Source of the DNA: Pseudorhodobacter sp.
GTDB taxonomy: Bacteria; Pseudomonadota; Alphaproteobacteria; Rhodobacterales; Rhodobacteraceae
DNA length: 5,399 bases
Direction of reading: 5' to 3'
Assembly (NCBI GenBank): GCA_014378345.1
Contig: JACMNW010000124.1
Coordinates: 1 to 5,399, forward strand
Shown here piece after piece: positions 4,975 to 5,399 of this stretch; the first letter of the stretch is position 1, and each line of letters starts with the position of its first letter. The position numbers were made by a program, and so were the translations under genes. Under the pieces are notes generated by a model, which was not told the origin of the DNA, did not search any database, and saw nothing but the letters and a program-made list of their open reading frames with translations.

Positions 4975-5399
4975 AGAGGCGCGAAAGCACCAGGCCCGCC
5001 GCAACCAACCCTGCCGATGCGATGCGTTGTGGGGTTAGTGCCTGCAACGGCAGGCCGAACAAGCCATTGCCATCCAAGACCAGAGCCATGCCCATTTGCC
5101 CCAGGATCAGGGCGGCCATGGTCGACACGACCCCCAAAGTGGAGACGCCCCAGAGCACGGCGGAGACGTAAAATGCGCCCAGTAAGCCGCCGAGTAACTG
5201 CCATCCCGGCGTGACGGCCAACTTTGCAAAGGTTTGCGGGCCGTCAAACAGCAGCGTCAGCGCGATCAGCAGGACAAGACCTACGCCGAAAGAAACCGCC
5301 GCCGCCCCAATCGGGCTGCCCAGACTTCGGCCAAGGGCTGCGTTGATAGAGGCTTGGGTGGCAAGGGCCACGCCCGCGATAACGACAATGATCAGGGCA
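4973..5399 (-). CDS. YdcZ/DUF606 DMT-family small membrane protein, start just beyond the window
   Basis: The minus-strand frame is open from 5398 to the TAG at 4975-4973, giving 141 visible residues. The family's usual length is about 140-150, so only the first residue or two is missing. It begins ALIIVVIAGVALATQASINA, which fits the first helix of DUF606 proteins ('..G....Q...N..l'). GSPIGAAAVSFGVGLVLLI and the central LLGGLLGAFYVSAVLWGVST, STMAALILGQMGMALVLDG blocks follow, the last being a conserved DUF606 stretch with the family's 'GQ'. Five membrane helices are expected, at about 1-13, 29-48, 63-82, 84-103 and 122-139. These proteins are half-size members of the drug/metabolite transporter superfamily, usually working as dimers; the substrate is unknown. 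A GTG at 5371 lies inside the first helix and is not a credible start. Confidence 0.88.
   Translation of the reverse strand, partial: ALIIVVIAGVALATQASINAALGRSLGSPIGAAAVSFGVGLVLLIALTLLFDGPQTFAKLAVTPGWQLLGGLLGAFYVSAVLWGVSTLGVVSTMAALILGQMGMALVLDGNGLFGLPLQALTPQRIASAGLVAAGLVLSRL

Noticed and set aside
1..5399. CRISPR array, tRNA, rRNA or transposase
   Set aside because: I saw no regularly spaced repeats, no cloverleaf-like sequences and no transposase motifs on either strand.

Overview
The window looks like chromosomal DNA of a GC-rich alphaproteobacterium, most likely a Rhodobacterales/roseobacter-type organism. I infer this from the protein character (a DgkA of the alphaproteobacterial type, a YdcZ-type transporter, a small Rhodobacteraceae-like hypothetical) and from genes without Shine-Dalgarno sequences. 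No database search was possible, so the taxonomic call is an inference.

Layout. Positions 1-923 (+) carry the 3' two-thirds of rimO, the radical-SAM methylthiotransferase acting on ribosomal protein S12. Overlapping its stop codon by four bases (ATGA) is a visibly AT-rich gene (920-1687, +) for a secreted HExxH zinc metallopeptidase of the peptidase-MA type. Positions 1688-2382 hold no intact gene. They carry, on the minus strand, the decayed C-terminal end of an outer-membrane beta-barrel (autotransporter-like) protein, broken by one in-frame amber codon and lacking its front part, with a run of ten C just past the barrel end.

Next on the plus strand come a DCC-family (DUF393) CxxC thiol oxidoreductase (2383-2742) and a four-helix membrane protein resembling a fragment of heme-copper oxidase subunit I (2842-3219). 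The latter has a 17-bp perfect palindrome overlapping its likely extended -10 promoter. A strong hairpin (3231-3261) separates these from two minus-strand genes: dgkA, diacylglycerol kinase (3267-3626), and upstream of it an M48-family metalloprotease lipoprotein (3796-4512). Divergent from the M48 gene is a 79-residue conserved-looking protein of unknown function (4654-4893, +). It converges on a minus-strand YdcZ/DUF606 small membrane transporter (4973 to the window edge) that lacks only its first residue or so.

Functional picture. The genes do not form one pathway. Most are single-gene envelope or housekeeping functions: S12 modification, lipid recycling, periplasmic proteolysis, and small membrane proteins. 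I see no mobile-element gene, RNA gene or CRISPR array. The most notable points are the composition break at the 3' end of rimO where the peptidase begins, the broken beta-barrel gene, the palindromic operator at 2783-2799, and two genes with promoter-like elements placed so that the mRNA would begin at or next to the start codon.
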